Assembly: GCA_947259395.1 (NCBI GenBank)
Contig: CAMYMN010000014.1
Coordinates: 57,494 to 121,493 of the forward strand
Direction of reading: 5' to 3'
Origin: an uncultured Gammaproteobacteria bacterium
GTDB lineage: Bacteria; Pseudomonadota; Gammaproteobacteria; Arenicellales; JAANXG01
DNA: 64,000 nt
Shown here: piece by piece, positions 35,057 to 46,045 of the stretch
Numbering within the stretch: the first letter of the stretch is position 1
Layout of the letters: the number at the start of each line of letters is the position of its first letter
Notes under the pieces: model-generated
Told to the model about the DNA's origin: nothing
The model's database searches: none
Seen by the model: the letters and a program-made list of their open reading frames with translations, nothing else
Made by a program: the position numbers and the translations under genes

Positions 35057-36982
35057 TCACGTCCGCACATTGATACGCGCTTCCTCGTCGGACTCAAACA
35101 CTTCGGAGGTCACAGCGCGTTTTCCCAACTCCTTACCGAGTTTCACGCGGAGGAAACCGCTGGTCGTGTAACGTGACACCTTGATGTAATAGTTTTGTTC
35201 CACGTACTTGACGAGATCCATGTATGCGTCGGCGATCGCATCATCGGCGACGAATCGCTCATAGTTCACCACCGCGTACACGCGTTTGCCCAACGGCTTC
35301 AGCACTTTCTCGACGGCTTGCTTGATCTCGTCCAGGTCGGCTTGTGTACGCACGTGCAGCCCGGCGTAGTTTAGAAACAACATATTTTTCGCCGGATCGT
35401 AGCTGATTCGGTCTTGCATATGCATATCCAATAACCGGTCCCGGAGTTCCATAGGCTGTGGTTGGAAGATCGCTCGTTCCATCACCTGTGGGCCGTCGAT
35501 AGCGGATTCAAACGGCAAATGCGCCAAGATATCGCGTTCGAGATCGATCCCCGGCGCAATCTCTGTCAACACCAGGCCGTTCAAACCGAGCTTGAACACA
35601 CAGCGTTCGGTGATGTAATAAACCTCCTGATTGCGGTGCGCCGCATATTCTCCGTTGAATGTGATCTGGTCGACGTGTTCCAGGAATTTCCCGAAGCGGC
35701 CTTCCTTGACGATCTTCAGCTGCCCGTCGGTAATGTCCACTTCTAACCCCCCCGACGTGAACGTGCCGAGGAACACCACCTTCTTGCTGTTCTGACTGAT
35801 ATTGATAAAGCCGCCGCACCCCGCCAGGCGATTGGCAAAGCGGCTGGCGTTAATGTTGCCGCCGCGGTCACACTGCGCGAACCCGAGATATGCCGCGTCG
35901 AGACCACCGCCGTCGATGAAATCGAATTCGTAGGAGTGGTCGATAACGGCCTGACAATTCACGGCCGCACCGAAGTCAAGTCCCCCCATCGGAACGCCGC
36001 CGATGATGCCTGGATCGACAGTCAGCGTGATGAGGTCGTGGATTTTTTCCTCGTGCGCGACGGATCCCACAACATCGGGTAAGCCGATGCCCAGATTCAC
36101 GACGCTGTTTTCCGTCAGCTCCAGTGCCGCGCGGCGGGCGATGACCTTGCGCTCATCGAGATCGAGCTTGTCGAGTGTGTCCAGCGGTGCGCGAATCTCC
36201 CCGGAATACGCCGGATTGTACTGAGTGCCGTAGGTCTGCATGTGGTACTCCGGCTCGGCCAGCACCACGCAGTCGACCATGATGCCCGGGATCTTCACTT
36301 GGCGTGAATCCAAAGAGCCTCTTTCCGCGACACGTTCGACCTGACACACGACGCAACCCCCGGAGTTCCTGGCGGCAATAGCCATCGACAGGTTTTCCAA
36401 GGTCAAAGATTCCTTCTCCATGGTGATGTTACCGTCGGGATCCGCGGTGGTGCCGCGAATGAAAGCCACATGAATGGGGAATGCCTTAAAGAACAGATAC
36501 TCCTCGCCACCATACGTCACCACCTCGACAATGTCGTCCTCGGCGGCGGCGTTCATTTTTCCGCCCTCAACGCGCGGATCGACAAACGTCCCCAAACCGA
36601 CCTTGGAAAACGTGCCTGGCTTCTTGGCGGCGATATCCCGATATAGATGGGTGATCACGCCTTCCGGCAGGTTATAGGCCGCTATCCGATTGTCAACCGC
36701 CAACCGCTCCACCTTCGGCATCAGTCCATAGTGGCCGCCAATGACGCGCTTGAGCAGGCCCTCATGGGCAAGTCGATTGAGTCCCTTGTCGCAGCCGTCT
36801 CCTTGTCCACCGGCGTAGACCAGGGTCAGAGCGTTCGGTGATCCGGATTCCAAGAAACTCTCTTCAATACCGGCGAAAAGCTTCTCGGGTGTCCCGTTGC
36901 CGCCGTACCCGTTGGTGGCGAGCGTGTCGCCGTCGTGAATGATCGCTATCGCGTCCTCAATGGGAACCACTTTCGAGTACAT
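35057..36982 (-). CDS. Fused acyl-CoA:acetate/3-ketoacid CoA-transferase with a C-terminal extension
   Basis: 641 residues. The alpha-like half starts MYSKVVPIEDAIAIIHDGDT; the beta-like half contains ARRAALELTENSVVNLGIGL and DFIDGGGLDAAYLGFAQCDR. About 130 extra C-terminal residues follow (from about 510), beyond the length of Pct/YdiF enzymes. In Pct/YdiF-type CoA-transferases the catalytic glutamate sits in an E-x-G-x-x-G motif; here the equivalent reads DPGIIG with Asp323 (codon GAT). That substitution may reduce or change activity. The enzyme would exchange CoA between acyl-CoA and acetate or propionate. It stands alone between a DMT gene and a hydroxyacid dehydrogenase. Confidence 0.85.
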   Translation of the reverse strand: MYSKVVPIEDAIAIIHDGDTLATNGYGGNGTPEKLFAGIEESFLESGSPNALTLVYAGGQGDGCDKGLNRLAHEGLLKRVIGGHYGLMPKVERLAVDNRIAAYNLPEGVITHLYRDIAAKKPGTFSKVGLGTFVDPRVEGGKMNAAAEDDIVEVVTYGGEEYLFFKAFPIHVAFIRGTTADPDGNITMEKESLTLENLSMAIAARNSGGCVVCQVERVAERGSLDSRQVKIPGIMVDCVVLAEPEYHMQTYGTQYNPAYSGEIRAPLDTLDKLDLDERKVIARRAALELTENSVVNLGIGLPDVVGSVAHEEKIHDLITLTVDPGIIGGVPMGGLDFGAAVNCQAVIDHSYEFDFIDGGGLDAAYLGFAQCDRGGNINASRFANRLAGCGGFINISQNSKKVVFLGTFTSGGLEVDITDGQLKIVKEGRFGKFLEHVDQITFNGEYAAHRNQEVYYITERCVFKLGLNGLVLTEIAPGIDLERDILAHLPFESAIDGPQVMERAIFQPQPMELRDRLLDMHMQDRISYDPAKNMLFLNYAGLHVRTQADLDEIKQAVEKVLKPLGKRVYAVVNYERFVADDAIADAYMDLVKYVEQNYYIKVSRYTTSGFLRVKLGKELGKRAVTSEVFESDEEARINVRT

Positions 36983-37149
36983 GGGGCTGACTCCTCGTTC
37001 ACCGCGTCTCAGTTGACCGCACTATCGTGTGACACTAGATTGAATACCCAAGTTCGCTGCGCGACGGTCAGTAAGCCGGGCTAAAAGGAACCGGTTGCAA
37101 GAACGTAGCCCTTGATCACTATGGTAGTGGTTGGGCCCGGTACCATTGG

Positions 37150-38115
37150 CTAGGCGACCCGGTCTTTGGGTTCCTGGCCGGCAAACACGGCGTCCAGATT
37201 ATCCAACGCGCGAAAGCCCATCGCGTCCCGGGTCTCGTGGGTGGCGCTGCCAAGGTGGGGAAGCAGGAAGGTGTTGTCGAGTTCCGCGAATTCGGGGCGA
37301 ATGTATGGTTCGTCCTTATACACATCCAAGCCTGCGGCTCCGATCTTTCCCGAGTGCAACGCCGCGATCAGCGCGTCTTCATCGACGATATTGCCGCGCG
37401 CGGAGTTCACTACAATCGCACCGTCGGGTAATTGCGCAATACGCTCGGCGTTGAATAGATTCTGCGTGTCCGGCGTATTGGGGCAATGCAGCGCGAGGAA
37501 TTCCGAGCGCGGGAGTAGCGAGTCCAGCGAGTGGTGATAGATTGCGCCCGCTTCCCTAGCGGCATCCAGCCGCGAGCGGTTGTGATAATGGATCTCCATA
37601 TCAAATCCGCGCGCGCGTTTGGCGGTCACCTGCCCAATCCGTCCCAGCCCGATAATGCCTAGCCGTTTGCCGGTCACTTGCGTTCCCAACATGAATGTCG
37701 GACTCCACGTGTCCCACTTGCGGGCGCGGATCAGCCGGTCACCCTCACTGGCGCGACGTGCGGCGCCGAGTATCAACAGCATGGTGAGTTCGGCGGTGGC
37801 GTCGGCGAGCACGTCGGGTGTATTGGTCACAATAATGCCGTGCTTCGCGGCCGCGGCAAGATCGCAGTGGTCGACGCCGACCGAGAAATTGGCGATGACC
37901 TTGATGTTGCCGGAGAGTTGCGCCATCACGTCCGCGGACAAATGTTCGGTGTGCGAGGCCAACACGGCCTGCGCGTCCTTGGCGAGCGTTACCAGTTCCT
38001 CGGTGCTATACAATCGGTCGTGTGCATTGAAATGCGGTTGATAGTCCCGTGCCAGACGCTCCTCCACTGCGGGCGGCAGTCTCCGGGTGACCAGTACGGT
38101 CGGTTTTTTGCTCAT
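37150..38115 (-). CDS. D-2-hydroxyacid dehydrogenase (glyoxylate/hydroxypyruvate reductase-like)
   Basis: 321 residues. The Rossmann motif is GIIGLGRIGQVTAKRARGFD. The catalytic trio comprises Arg in VNSARGNIVDEDAL, Glu in DVYKDEPYIRPE and His in LLPHLGSATHET. HYHNRSR after beta-2 suggests NADP(H) preference. It reduces 2-oxoacids such as glyoxylate. It is divergent from the CoA-binding protein gene at 38319. Confidence 0.92.
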   Translation of the reverse strand: MSKKPTVLVTRRLPPAVEERLARDYQPHFNAHDRLYSTEELVTLAKDAQAVLASHTEHLSADVMAQLSGNIKVIANFSVGVDHCDLAAAAKHGIIVTNTPDVLADATAELTMLLILGAARRASEGDRLIRARKWDTWSPTFMLGTQVTGKRLGIIGLGRIGQVTAKRARGFDMEIHYHNRSRLDAAREAGAIYHHSLDSLLPRSEFLALHCPNTPDTQNLFNAERIAQLPDGAIVVNSARGNIVDEDALIAALHSGKIGAAGLDVYKDEPYIRPEFAELDNTFLLPHLGSATHETRDAMGFRALDNLDAVFAGQEPKDRVA

Positions 38116-38318
38116 TATCGATTCACCATAGATGTGGCATGATGGATCCGGCTGCTTGCATGCATTAACAGAGCTCGGCGCGAGGCAGGGACACCTGTCG
38201 TCGAAAAATTTAACTGAGCGATAATCTACGGTCTGGGTTCATGATTGTAAACCACTATAAAGTTGCCGCTCGCCGGGGTTTTGTTTACGCTGTGGTGCCG
38301 GGTCGCACGAGGTAATCA

Positions 38319-38789
38319 ATGACCGATATACAGACGATACGCAGGATACTGAAAGAAAACCGGACGGTGGCGATAGTCGGGTTATCCGCCAACTGGTACC
38401 GCCCGAGTTTTTTTGCCGCCAAGTACCTGCAGGATCATGGTTTTCGCGTGATCCCGGTAACACCCACCTATCCGCAGATCCTGGGCGAGCAATGCTATGC
38501 GCGGTTGGAGGACATTCCGGAGCCGGTGGACGTGGTGGATCTGTTTCAAAGGCCGGAGGACGTCCCTGTACATGTCGATGCGGCGATCAAGATTGGCGCC
38601 AAGGTAGTGTGGATGCAGCTCGGCATCGTCCACGAGGAGGCGGCGCGCAAGGCCCGCGGCGCGGGGCTGGAAGTGGTGATGGATCATTGCATGAAGATCG
38701 AATACGCGCGCCTGTTCGGCGGGCTGAATTTCGTTGGTGTCAATACCAGGTTGATTTCATCCAAACGCCCGCTGTGGGTGCCGTATTAG
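38319..38789 (+). CDS. CoA-binding domain protein (YccU-like)
   Basis: 156 residues: IRRILKENRTVAIVGLSANW, then YLQDHGFRVIPVTPTYPQIL, DVVDLFQRPEDVPVHVDAAI and KVVWMQLGIVHEEAARKARG with MDHCMKIEYARL at the end. This is the CoA_binding_2 Rossmann fold, homologous to the N-terminus of succinyl-CoA synthetase alpha. The specific role is unknown. The next gene (MetY-like) starts 17 bases later. Confidence 0.92.
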   Translation: MTDIQTIRRILKENRTVAIVGLSANWYRPSFFAAKYLQDHGFRVIPVTPTYPQILGEQCYARLEDIPEPVDVVDLFQRPEDVPVHVDAAIKIGAKVVWMQLGIVHEEAARKARGAGLEVVMDHCMKIEYARLFGGLNFVGVNTRLISSKRPLWVPY

Positions 38790-38797
38790 CAACCTAA

Positions 38798-40092
<1,295 letters not shown>

Positions 40093-40093
<1 letters not shown>

Positions 40094-40833
40094 TGCTGAG
40101 CGAAAAAGTTGCGGTAATTACTGGCGCCAGCAGTGGTATTGGTGCGGTGACGGCGAGCTTATTTGCCGTCGCCGGAGCCAAGGTGGTGATGGGGGCACGG
40201 CGCGAAGACCGCCTGCATGCCATTCGAGATGAGATTGCGGCGCGCGACGGCGAGGCGCTCGCGGTGCGTTGCGACGTCACCGTGCGCGATGACTGCGAGG
40301 CGCTGCTGCAGGCCGGGATCGACCGCTGGGGACGTGTTGATATCCTGATTAATAACGCCGGCATCATGCCGTTGAGCTTTGTGAAGAACTTGCGGGTCGA
40401 CGAATGGGAGCGCATGATCGATGTCAACATCAAGGGGGTGTTGTTCTGTACCGCCGCCGCGCTGCCACACCTGCTCGCTCAGGGAACCGGTCACATCGTG
40501 AACATCTCTTCCATTGCCGGTAAGCGGGTCATTCCCTCCGGTAGCGTGTACTGTGCCACTAAATTCGCAGTTAACGCGTTTAGCGATGCCCTGCGGCTCG
40601 AGTTGAGCGCACGAAAGAATATCCGCGTGACCTGTGTTCAACCCGGCATTGTCGCCACCGAATTGACCGATGCCATCACCGATCCGGATCTGGCGTCATT
40701 CCAGAAACATATCAAGGGCATCGAGGCACTGCAGGCCGAAGATATCGCCAACGCGATCCTCTACGCCGTGCAGGCGCCGGCGCATGTCAATGTCAATGAG
40801 ATCGTGCTCAGACCGACACAGCAGGAGCAATAA
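40093..40833 (+). CDS. Short-chain dehydrogenase/reductase
   Basis: 246 residues from ATG 40093, overlapping the metY stop. The cofactor motif is VAVITGASSGIGAVTASLFA; VMGARREDRL after beta-2 favours NADP(H). Next come INNAGIMPLSF, the serine in NISSIAGKRVIPSG and catalytic YCATK. The sequence resembles the YdfG-type clade of SDRs. Substrate unknown. It appears translationally coupled to metY. Confidence 0.88.
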
Positions 40834-40912
40834 TGGCTATTGAGTTTCCCACCTTGGTACATGTCGTCATTCGATTGTGTACTAGTCTTACTACCGGGGA
40901 GGTAGCAGCGTT

Positions 40913-41695
40913 ATGTTGAAGGGAAAAAATGCAATTGTAACCGGCTCTACCAGTGGCATCGGTCTTGCGATCGCGCATGGCCTGGCGCAACAGGGAGCAC
41001 GCATCATGTTAAATGGATTCGGTGATGAGCAGGAGATCGAAAAGACAAGAGTGGCAATGTCCGAAGCACATAATGTGGACGTGCTTTACAACGGCGCCGA
41101 CATGTCCAAACCTGATGAGATTTACGCCATGGTTGACCAGGCAATCACCGCATTTGGCAGCGTGGACATCCTGGTAAATAATGCAGGGATTCAACACACC
41201 GCAGCAATCGAGGAGTTTCCGGTCGAAAAATGGGACGCGATTATTGCTATTAATCTTTCCTCGAACTTTCACACGATCCGTGCGGCGGTGCCGGGAATGA
41301 AGAAACGCAACTGGGGACGTATCGTCAATATCGCGTCAGCGCACGGTCTGGTTGCCTCGGCAACCAAGGCAGCCTATGTTGCCGCCAAGCATGGTGTGCT
41401 GGGATTGACCAAAGTCGTCGCACTCGAGACCGCTACGACCGGCATAACCTGCAATGCGATTTGCCCGGGCTGGGTACTCACTCCTCTGGTTCAAAAGCAA
41501 GTCGATGAGCGAGCGGAGCGCGACAAGGTCCCGCTCGACCAGGCCAAGGAACTTTTGTTGTCAGAAAAACAACCCTCGAAGGAGTTCGTGACACCGGAAC
41601 AGATCGCCGGACTAACGGTCTTTCTCTGCTCCGAGGACGCCGCACAGATGCGCGGCGCAGCAATCAACATTGACGGTGGTTGGGTTGCGCAGTAA
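40913..41695 (+). CDS. bdhA: 3-hydroxybutyrate dehydrogenase
   Basis: 260 residues. It opens MLKGKNAIVTGSTSGIGLAI, and NGFGDEQEIEKTR after beta-2 indicates NAD(H). NNAGIQHTAAIEEFPVEKWD, then SAHGLVASATKAAYVAAKHG and GVLGLTKVVALETA with GITCNAICPGWVLTPLVQKQ match 3-hydroxybutyrate dehydrogenases closely. It oxidises (R)-3-hydroxybutyrate to acetoacetate, which AacS (14422) would then activate, though that gene appears damaged here. Confidence 0.92.
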   Translation: MLKGKNAIVTGSTSGIGLAIAHGLAQQGARIMLNGFGDEQEIEKTRVAMSEAHNVDVLYNGADMSKPDEIYAMVDQAITAFGSVDILVNNAGIQHTAAIEEFPVEKWDAIIAINLSSNFHTIRAAVPGMKKRNWGRIVNIASAHGLVASATKAAYVAAKHGVLGLTKVVALETATTGITCNAICPGWVLTPLVQKQVDERAERDKVPLDQAKELLLSEKQPSKEFVTPEQIAGLTVFLCSEDAAQMRGAAINIDGGWVAQ

Positions 41696-41789
41696 ATATA
41701 ATACTATGCGCGGTCTGGCACGTGCGCTGAAATGATCCTCCCTTTGGGAAGGATTTGGTTCTCATTAATAGATGGACAGACATTAAACG

Positions 41790-42278
41790 ATGCTTCCTAA
41801 AATACAAAAAATTCTCTACGCCACCGACTTGGAACAGCATGCCCGGCCGGTGTTTCGTTATGCGGTGAGTCTTGCCGAACGCTACAGCGCGCAGATCGTG
41901 TTGCTTCACGTGATAGAGCCACTCAGCCCGTCGGCTCAGTCACTGGTTGCCAGCGTCCTTCCCGAAGGGATGCCGGAGTCACTACGTAAGGAGGGGATGC
42001 AACGCGTACGAAACAAAATCGAGGATCGTCTCAAACAGTTCTGCAAAGATGAGCTGGGTATGGAGCCCAAGGACTGCCGGGTAATCGCCGACGCTCGTGT
42101 CGTCGAGGGACGCATCGCCGCCACCGTTCTAGCTCAGGCCGCCGACGTTAACGCCGAACTGATCGTTATGGGCACCCACGGCCGTACCGGCGTCGGCGAA
42201 ATGTTCCTGGGGTCGGTCGCCCACCAGGTCGTCCACCGCAGTCGGCTGCCGGTGTTAATGGTGCCGCTCGAGTCCTGA
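41790..42278 (+). CDS. Universal stress protein (UspA family)
   Basis: 162 residues: LPKIQKILYATDLEQHARPV, then QIVLLHVIEPLSPSAQSLVA and the ATP-binding C-terminal motif IVMGTHGRTGVGEMFLGSVA followed by RSRLPVLMVPL. The G-x2-G-x9-G-S/T pattern suggests an ATP-binding Usp. A strong hairpin follows the stop. Confidence 0.92.
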   Translation: MLPKIQKILYATDLEQHARPVFRYAVSLAERYSAQIVLLHVIEPLSPSAQSLVASVLPEGMPESLRKEGMQRVRNKIEDRLKQFCKDELGMEPKDCRVIADARVVEGRIAATVLAQAADVNAELIVMGTHGRTGVGEMFLGSVAHQVVHRSRLPVLMVPLES

Positions 42279-42296
42279 GTCAACGCTTGCGTCTGC

Positions 42297-42321
42297 GCCG
42301 GCGGTGGTGCCCACCGCCGGC
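42297..42321. terminator. Strong GC hairpin between convergent genes
   Basis: GCCGGCGGTGG (42297-42307), a three-base loop, then CCACCGCCGGC (42311-42321) form an 11-base-pair stem. It lies between the usp gene and the convergent small gene at 42335. There is no T-run, so Rho-independent termination is uncertain. Confidence 0.5.
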
Positions 42322-42334
42322 TACAGCCTGTTGA

Positions 42335-42538
42335 TCAGGTGCATTTTTCTGCGGTATTACCACTGACTGCGGCGCGAATGTGCAGCAGCGCGCAATTTGC
42401 CCAGCGACTCAAGAACGACCGCAGCACGGTCCCGATATCGGCTAGCGCCTGGCTGCGCATCCTGCGCGCTTGTTGAATGACGCGTTCGATGTCTTCGGAG
42501 TTCAACTCGCCGGGTTTCATTTTGTCTATCGTGTTCAT
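42335..42538 (-). CDS. Small protein of unknown function (67 aa)
   Basis: 67 residues: MNTIDKMKPGELNSEDIERV, then a basic helix IQQARRMRSQALADIGTVLR with SFLSRW. AAAGGAGA seven bases upstream of the ATG is one of the best ribosome binding sites in the window, which supports a real gene. The 'ARRMRSQALA...L' helix resembles small proteins of the RSP_7527 type found in other proteobacteria; the similarity is weak. Probably membrane-associated through the amphipathic helix. Confidence 0.55.
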   Translation of the reverse strand: MNTIDKMKPGELNSEDIERVIQQARRMRSQALADIGTVLRSFLSRWANCALLHIRAAVSGNTAEKCT

Positions 42539-42687
42539 GTAAGTTCTCCTTTAATCAGGGTTCTTCCTGGAGGCCACCGGTGCGAGCCAGGTGGCATCGA
42601 CTGAATGAAAGTGTAGTTTAATTCCGTTGGATTTATAATCCCTAAAAATGTAACAAGACTTATGAAATATATTCACAAGTAATCGCG

Positions 42688-43602
42688 ATGAATAAACTCG
42701 AGGAAATGACCGCGTTCGTGAATGCGGTGGAGCATCACGGTTTCTCGGCGGCCGCGCGCGAACTGCAACTCACGCCCTCGGCGATCAGCAAACAGATCGG
42801 CCGTCTGGAAGACCGTCTCGGAGTGCGGCTGTTTCACCGCACCACCCGTCAGCTGAGCCTCACCCAGGAAGGCCGCGCGTTCTACGAGCGCTGCGTGTCG
42901 GTGTTGGACGAGATCCAACAAGCGGAGCAAGCGGTATCCGAACTACGCGGACAGGTGCGCGGCGTGCTGCGGGTCGTGGCGGTTGCGGCATTCGCGCGTG
43001 CCCATCTGCTGCCGTTGTTCCCCGAGTTCATGGGACGTTATCCCGAGCTCAAGGTTGAACTCCGGCTCAGCGAACGGTCCGTGGATTTGATCGATGTCGG
43101 GGCCGACGTCGCGCTGCAGCTCAGCGAGATGATCGATGATGAATCATTGGTGGCGAAGAAATTGTTTACCAATCGCCGATTGGTGTGCGCGGCGCCCGCT
43201 TATCTCGATCGACACGGCATACCGCAAACGCCGGAGGATCTGCTCGATCACAACTGTCTGACCCACTCGTCATTCGTCCATTTTAATGACTGGGAGTTCG
43301 AGGGCCCGAATGGCACCAAGGTGCTGCATGTCTCCGGAAACTTCGAGGCCAACAGCGCCATGGCGTTGTATGAGGCGGTGTTGGCGGGCATCGGTGTGGC
43401 GCGGCTGGCGACATTTCTCGTTGGCCACGACCTATCCACCGGTAGGCTGGTGCCTTTGTTGACTGACTATGCGCACGAAAAATCTTCTCTGCTGGTGGTG
43501 TACCCCCACCGCCGGCATTTGTCTACCAAGGTGAGGGCGTTCGTGGACTTTCTCAGTGAGAAGTTCGAGCCGGTTCCTCCATGGGAGCGCGGGATTCAAT
43601 GA
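42688..43602 (+). CDS. LysR-family transcriptional regulator
   Basis: 304 residues. The N-terminal winged helix is MNKLEEMTAFVNAVEHHGFS, then AAARELQLTPSAISKQIGRL and LFHRTTRQLSLTQEGRAFYE. The C-terminal periplasmic-binding-like domain (about 90-300) matches the LysR substrate domain. The subgroup is that of DNA-binding repressors/activators with RTTRxLxLT (AaeR/DmlR-like). The neighbours are a small gene and a hydrolase; its targets cannot be fixed. Confidence 0.93.
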   Translation: MNKLEEMTAFVNAVEHHGFSAAARELQLTPSAISKQIGRLEDRLGVRLFHRTTRQLSLTQEGRAFYERCVSVLDEIQQAEQAVSELRGQVRGVLRVVAVAAFARAHLLPLFPEFMGRYPELKVELRLSERSVDLIDVGADVALQLSEMIDDESLVAKKLFTNRRLVCAAPAYLDRHGIPQTPEDLLDHNCLTHSSFVHFNDWEFEGPNGTKVLHVSGNFEANSAMALYEAVLAGIGVARLATFLVGHDLSTGRLVPLLTDYAHEKSSLLVVYPHRRHLSTKVRAFVDFLSEKFEPVPPWERGIQ

Positions 43603-43718
43603 GCGAAGTACATGTCCTTGGCGTCGAGCGCCGCTGGCGGCGATTAACCTGGATATTGCACCAAGGAGCTCGGCGAAGAGATCGAGCCAGGGCGGGGCGC
43701 CTTGATGCAATTTTTAGG

Positions 43719-44522
43719 TTAAGCCTGTCCATCTAGGAGAAAGGTGTTGAGCGCGTCGAGCACTTGATCGGGTTGCTCGGCAAGCATCATGTGACCACAA
43801 TCATCCAAAATCACCGTGTGCAGATTGCCGATACTGTGAATAAGCTCCTCGGCAATGGCAACCGGCGTCATGCGGTCGTCTCTTGCCAACACCAGCAGCA
43901 CCGGGCAGCGTAGTTGCCGCGCGCTATCGAGACCGGATTGGTATTGGTTGCAGGCACTCAGATCCATGAACAACACCCCCGGCGGAGCGTGCTCCAGGAG
44001 TCGCACAGTGTTGCCAATCATCCACATCCCCGGTACTGGATGGCCCCCCATTCGTGCTGCGTGGCCGTGGCCCCACAGGGTAATCATGTCGAAGGCATCA
44101 TGATCATTGTTTTTGGCGGCGTTCAGTAATGGTTCGCTGACCGCCAGTGGAATCGATGTGCCCAGCAGCGCAAGCCGCTTCACCCGTTGCGGGTGTCGCG
44201 CGCCGGTTTCCAAGGCCACCAACGATCCCATGCTGTGCCCGACCACTGCGGCCTGTTCGATACCCAAGCCATCCAGTAGTTGCACCACCCAATCGGCCAT
44301 GGTCTCGATATCGGGCAGCGCCGGTCCGTGAGACAGGCCATGTCCCGGCAGATCCAACGCCACGACATTCCAACCGTGATGGGCGAAGTAGCGGCTCTGC
44401 AGCAGCCACACCGTGTGATCGAGTCCGGCACCATGAATGAACACAATGGTGTCCTGGTCGGGGATCAAATCTTTGGCGCCGGTATATGCGTAAACCGTCT
44501 TGTTATTGACTTTGAGTTTCAT
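43719..44522 (-). CDS. Alpha/beta-fold hydrolase
   Basis: 267 residues. The oxyanion region is DTIVFIHGAGLDHTVWLLQS, the nucleophile AAVVGHSMGSLVALE, the acid VLVLARDDRMTPVAIAEEL and the histidine ILDDCGHMMLAEQPDQVLDA. The triad is complete. Likely an esterase or lactonase. Substrate unknown; convergent with the LysR gene. Confidence 0.87.
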   Translation of the reverse strand: MKLKVNNKTVYAYTGAKDLIPDQDTIVFIHGAGLDHTVWLLQSRYFAHHGWNVVALDLPGHGLSHGPALPDIETMADWVVQLLDGLGIEQAAVVGHSMGSLVALETGARHPQRVKRLALLGTSIPLAVSEPLLNAAKNNDHDAFDMITLWGHGHAARMGGHPVPGMWMIGNTVRLLEHAPPGVLFMDLSACNQYQSGLDSARQLRCPVLLVLARDDRMTPVAIAEELIHSIGNLHTVILDDCGHMMLAEQPDQVLDALNTFLLDGQA

Positions 44523-44663
44523 CTACAGCCGTGGCCGGTGCGTGTTGATCAAGCCCTAGTGCCGTGGGTTGAAAACGGGCACAGGCAAGTAGGGATCAAT
44601 ATCCGTGGGGCTGGATCGCAAACAAACCTTGGCGACGGTAATAATACGCCACGCCATTTTCGT

Positions 44664-45956
44664 TTATTTTTGTGACGCATGCAGTCCCCGATCGAGGTCT
44701 TCCATCAAGTCGTCCGGATCTTCCAGCCCAACGGACAACCGTACCATGCCTTCCGAGATACCCGCGTCGCGAAGCGCACCGGCGTCCATGCGGTGATGGG
44801 TGGTGCTCGCGGGGTGGATGACTAACGATTTCGCGTCGCCGACGTTGGCGAGATGAGAAAATACCTGCAGGCCCTCAATGAACTTGCGTCCTGCGGTGCG
44901 ACCCCCTTTGATATTGAAACTGAATACCGCGCCCGCGCCATTGGGCAGCAGGCGCTTGGATAATTCGTGATCAGGATGGTCGGCAAGCTCCGGATAGATC
45001 ACCAAGTCCACCGCCGGGTGCGTGCTCAAATGGGCAACCAGCTTGCGGGTGTTGTCGATGTGACGCTGCACTCGCAATGGTAAGGTTTCGATACCTTGCA
45101 GTATGTGAAACGCCGTGGTCGGGCTCATGCAGGCGCCGAAATCCCGCGCGCCCTCTTTGCGCGCCCGTGCAATGAAGGCGGCCGGCCCGAACTCTTCCGC
45201 GAATACCAGGTTGTGAAAACCTGCATACGGTTCGGTGAGCGTCGGGAACTTGTCTGACGCCGGCCAGTCGAAGCGGCCACTGTCGACCAATAGACCGCCG
45301 ATGGCAATGCCGTGCCCCCCTAAGAACTTAGTGGCTGAATGAAACAACAAATCGGCGCCGTGCTCGAAGGGTTTGCACAGGTAAGGGGTAGTGAATGTCG
45401 AGTCGATTAGCAGCGGCACGCCGGCGTCATGCGCAATTTCGGCGATGGCCGGAATATCCAATACGTCCAGTCCCGGATTCCCCAGCGTCTCCGCGAAGAT
45501 CAATCGGGTATTCGGGCGCAGTGCGTCGCGAAACGACGCCGGCACGCGCGGATCGACGAAGGTGGTTTCGATGCCGAAGCGGGGCAGGGTGTAGCACAAT
45601 AGGTTGTGGGATCCGCCGTACAACGACCGCGATGACACGATGTGTGACCCGGCACCCATTAGTGTGGTGATCGCCAAATGCATCGCCGCCTGGCCGCTGG
45701 CGGTAGCGATTGCACCAACCCCGCCTTCCAAGGCAGTAATGCGCTCTTCGAGTACGGCGTTGGTGGGATTTGAAATGCGCGAATAGACATGGCCCGGACG
45801 CTCACCGTTAAAAATCGCCGCTGCCTGATCGGTGTCTTTGAATACATAAGAGGTGGTTTGAAAGATCGGTACCGCGCGGGCGCCGGTAGCGGGATCAGGG
45901 CGCTGTCCGGCGTGCAGGCTTAGGGTGTCGAAGCGGGGGTATCGAGGGCCAGCCAT
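44664..45956 (-). CDS. O-acetylhomoserine sulfhydrylase paralogue
   Basis: 430 residues: YPRFDTLSLHAGQRPDPATG, then YSRISNPTNAVLEERITALE, the PLP lysine in HSATKFLGGHGIAIGG and [20 protein letters not shown]. Same family as the protein at 38807 but clearly diverged, so not a recent duplication. One copy could prefer sulfide and the other methanethiol or O-succinylhomoserine; this cannot be decided from motifs. Confidence 0.9.
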   Translation of the reverse strand: MAGPRYPRFDTLSLHAGQRPDPATGARAVPIFQTTSYVFKDTDQAAAIFNGERPGHVYSRISNPTNAVLEERITALEGGVGAIATASGQAAMHLAITTLMGAGSHIVSSRSLYGGSHNLLCYTLPRFGIETTFVDPRVPASFRDALRPNTRLIFAETLGNPGLDVLDIPAIAEIAHDAGVPLLIDSTFTTPYLCKPFEHGADLLFHSATKFLGGHGIAIGGLLVDSGRFDWPASDKFPTLTEPYAGFHNLVFAEEFGPAAFIARARKEGARDFGACMSPTTAFHILQGIETLPLRVQRHIDNTRKLVAHLSTHPAVDLVIYPELADHPDHELSKRLLPNGAGAVFSFNIKGGRTAGRKFIEGLQVFSHLANVGDAKSLVIHPASTTHHRMDAGALRDAGISEGMVRLSVGLEDPDDLMEDLDRGLHASQK

Positions 45957-46045
45957 AATGCGTCCTATGTTCGAGTCACGAGAACAAATTAAAGAGTGTG
46001 AAGTTTAAGGTAGAAAGTCGTCGCTGTCCCATTCGGGATGGCATT

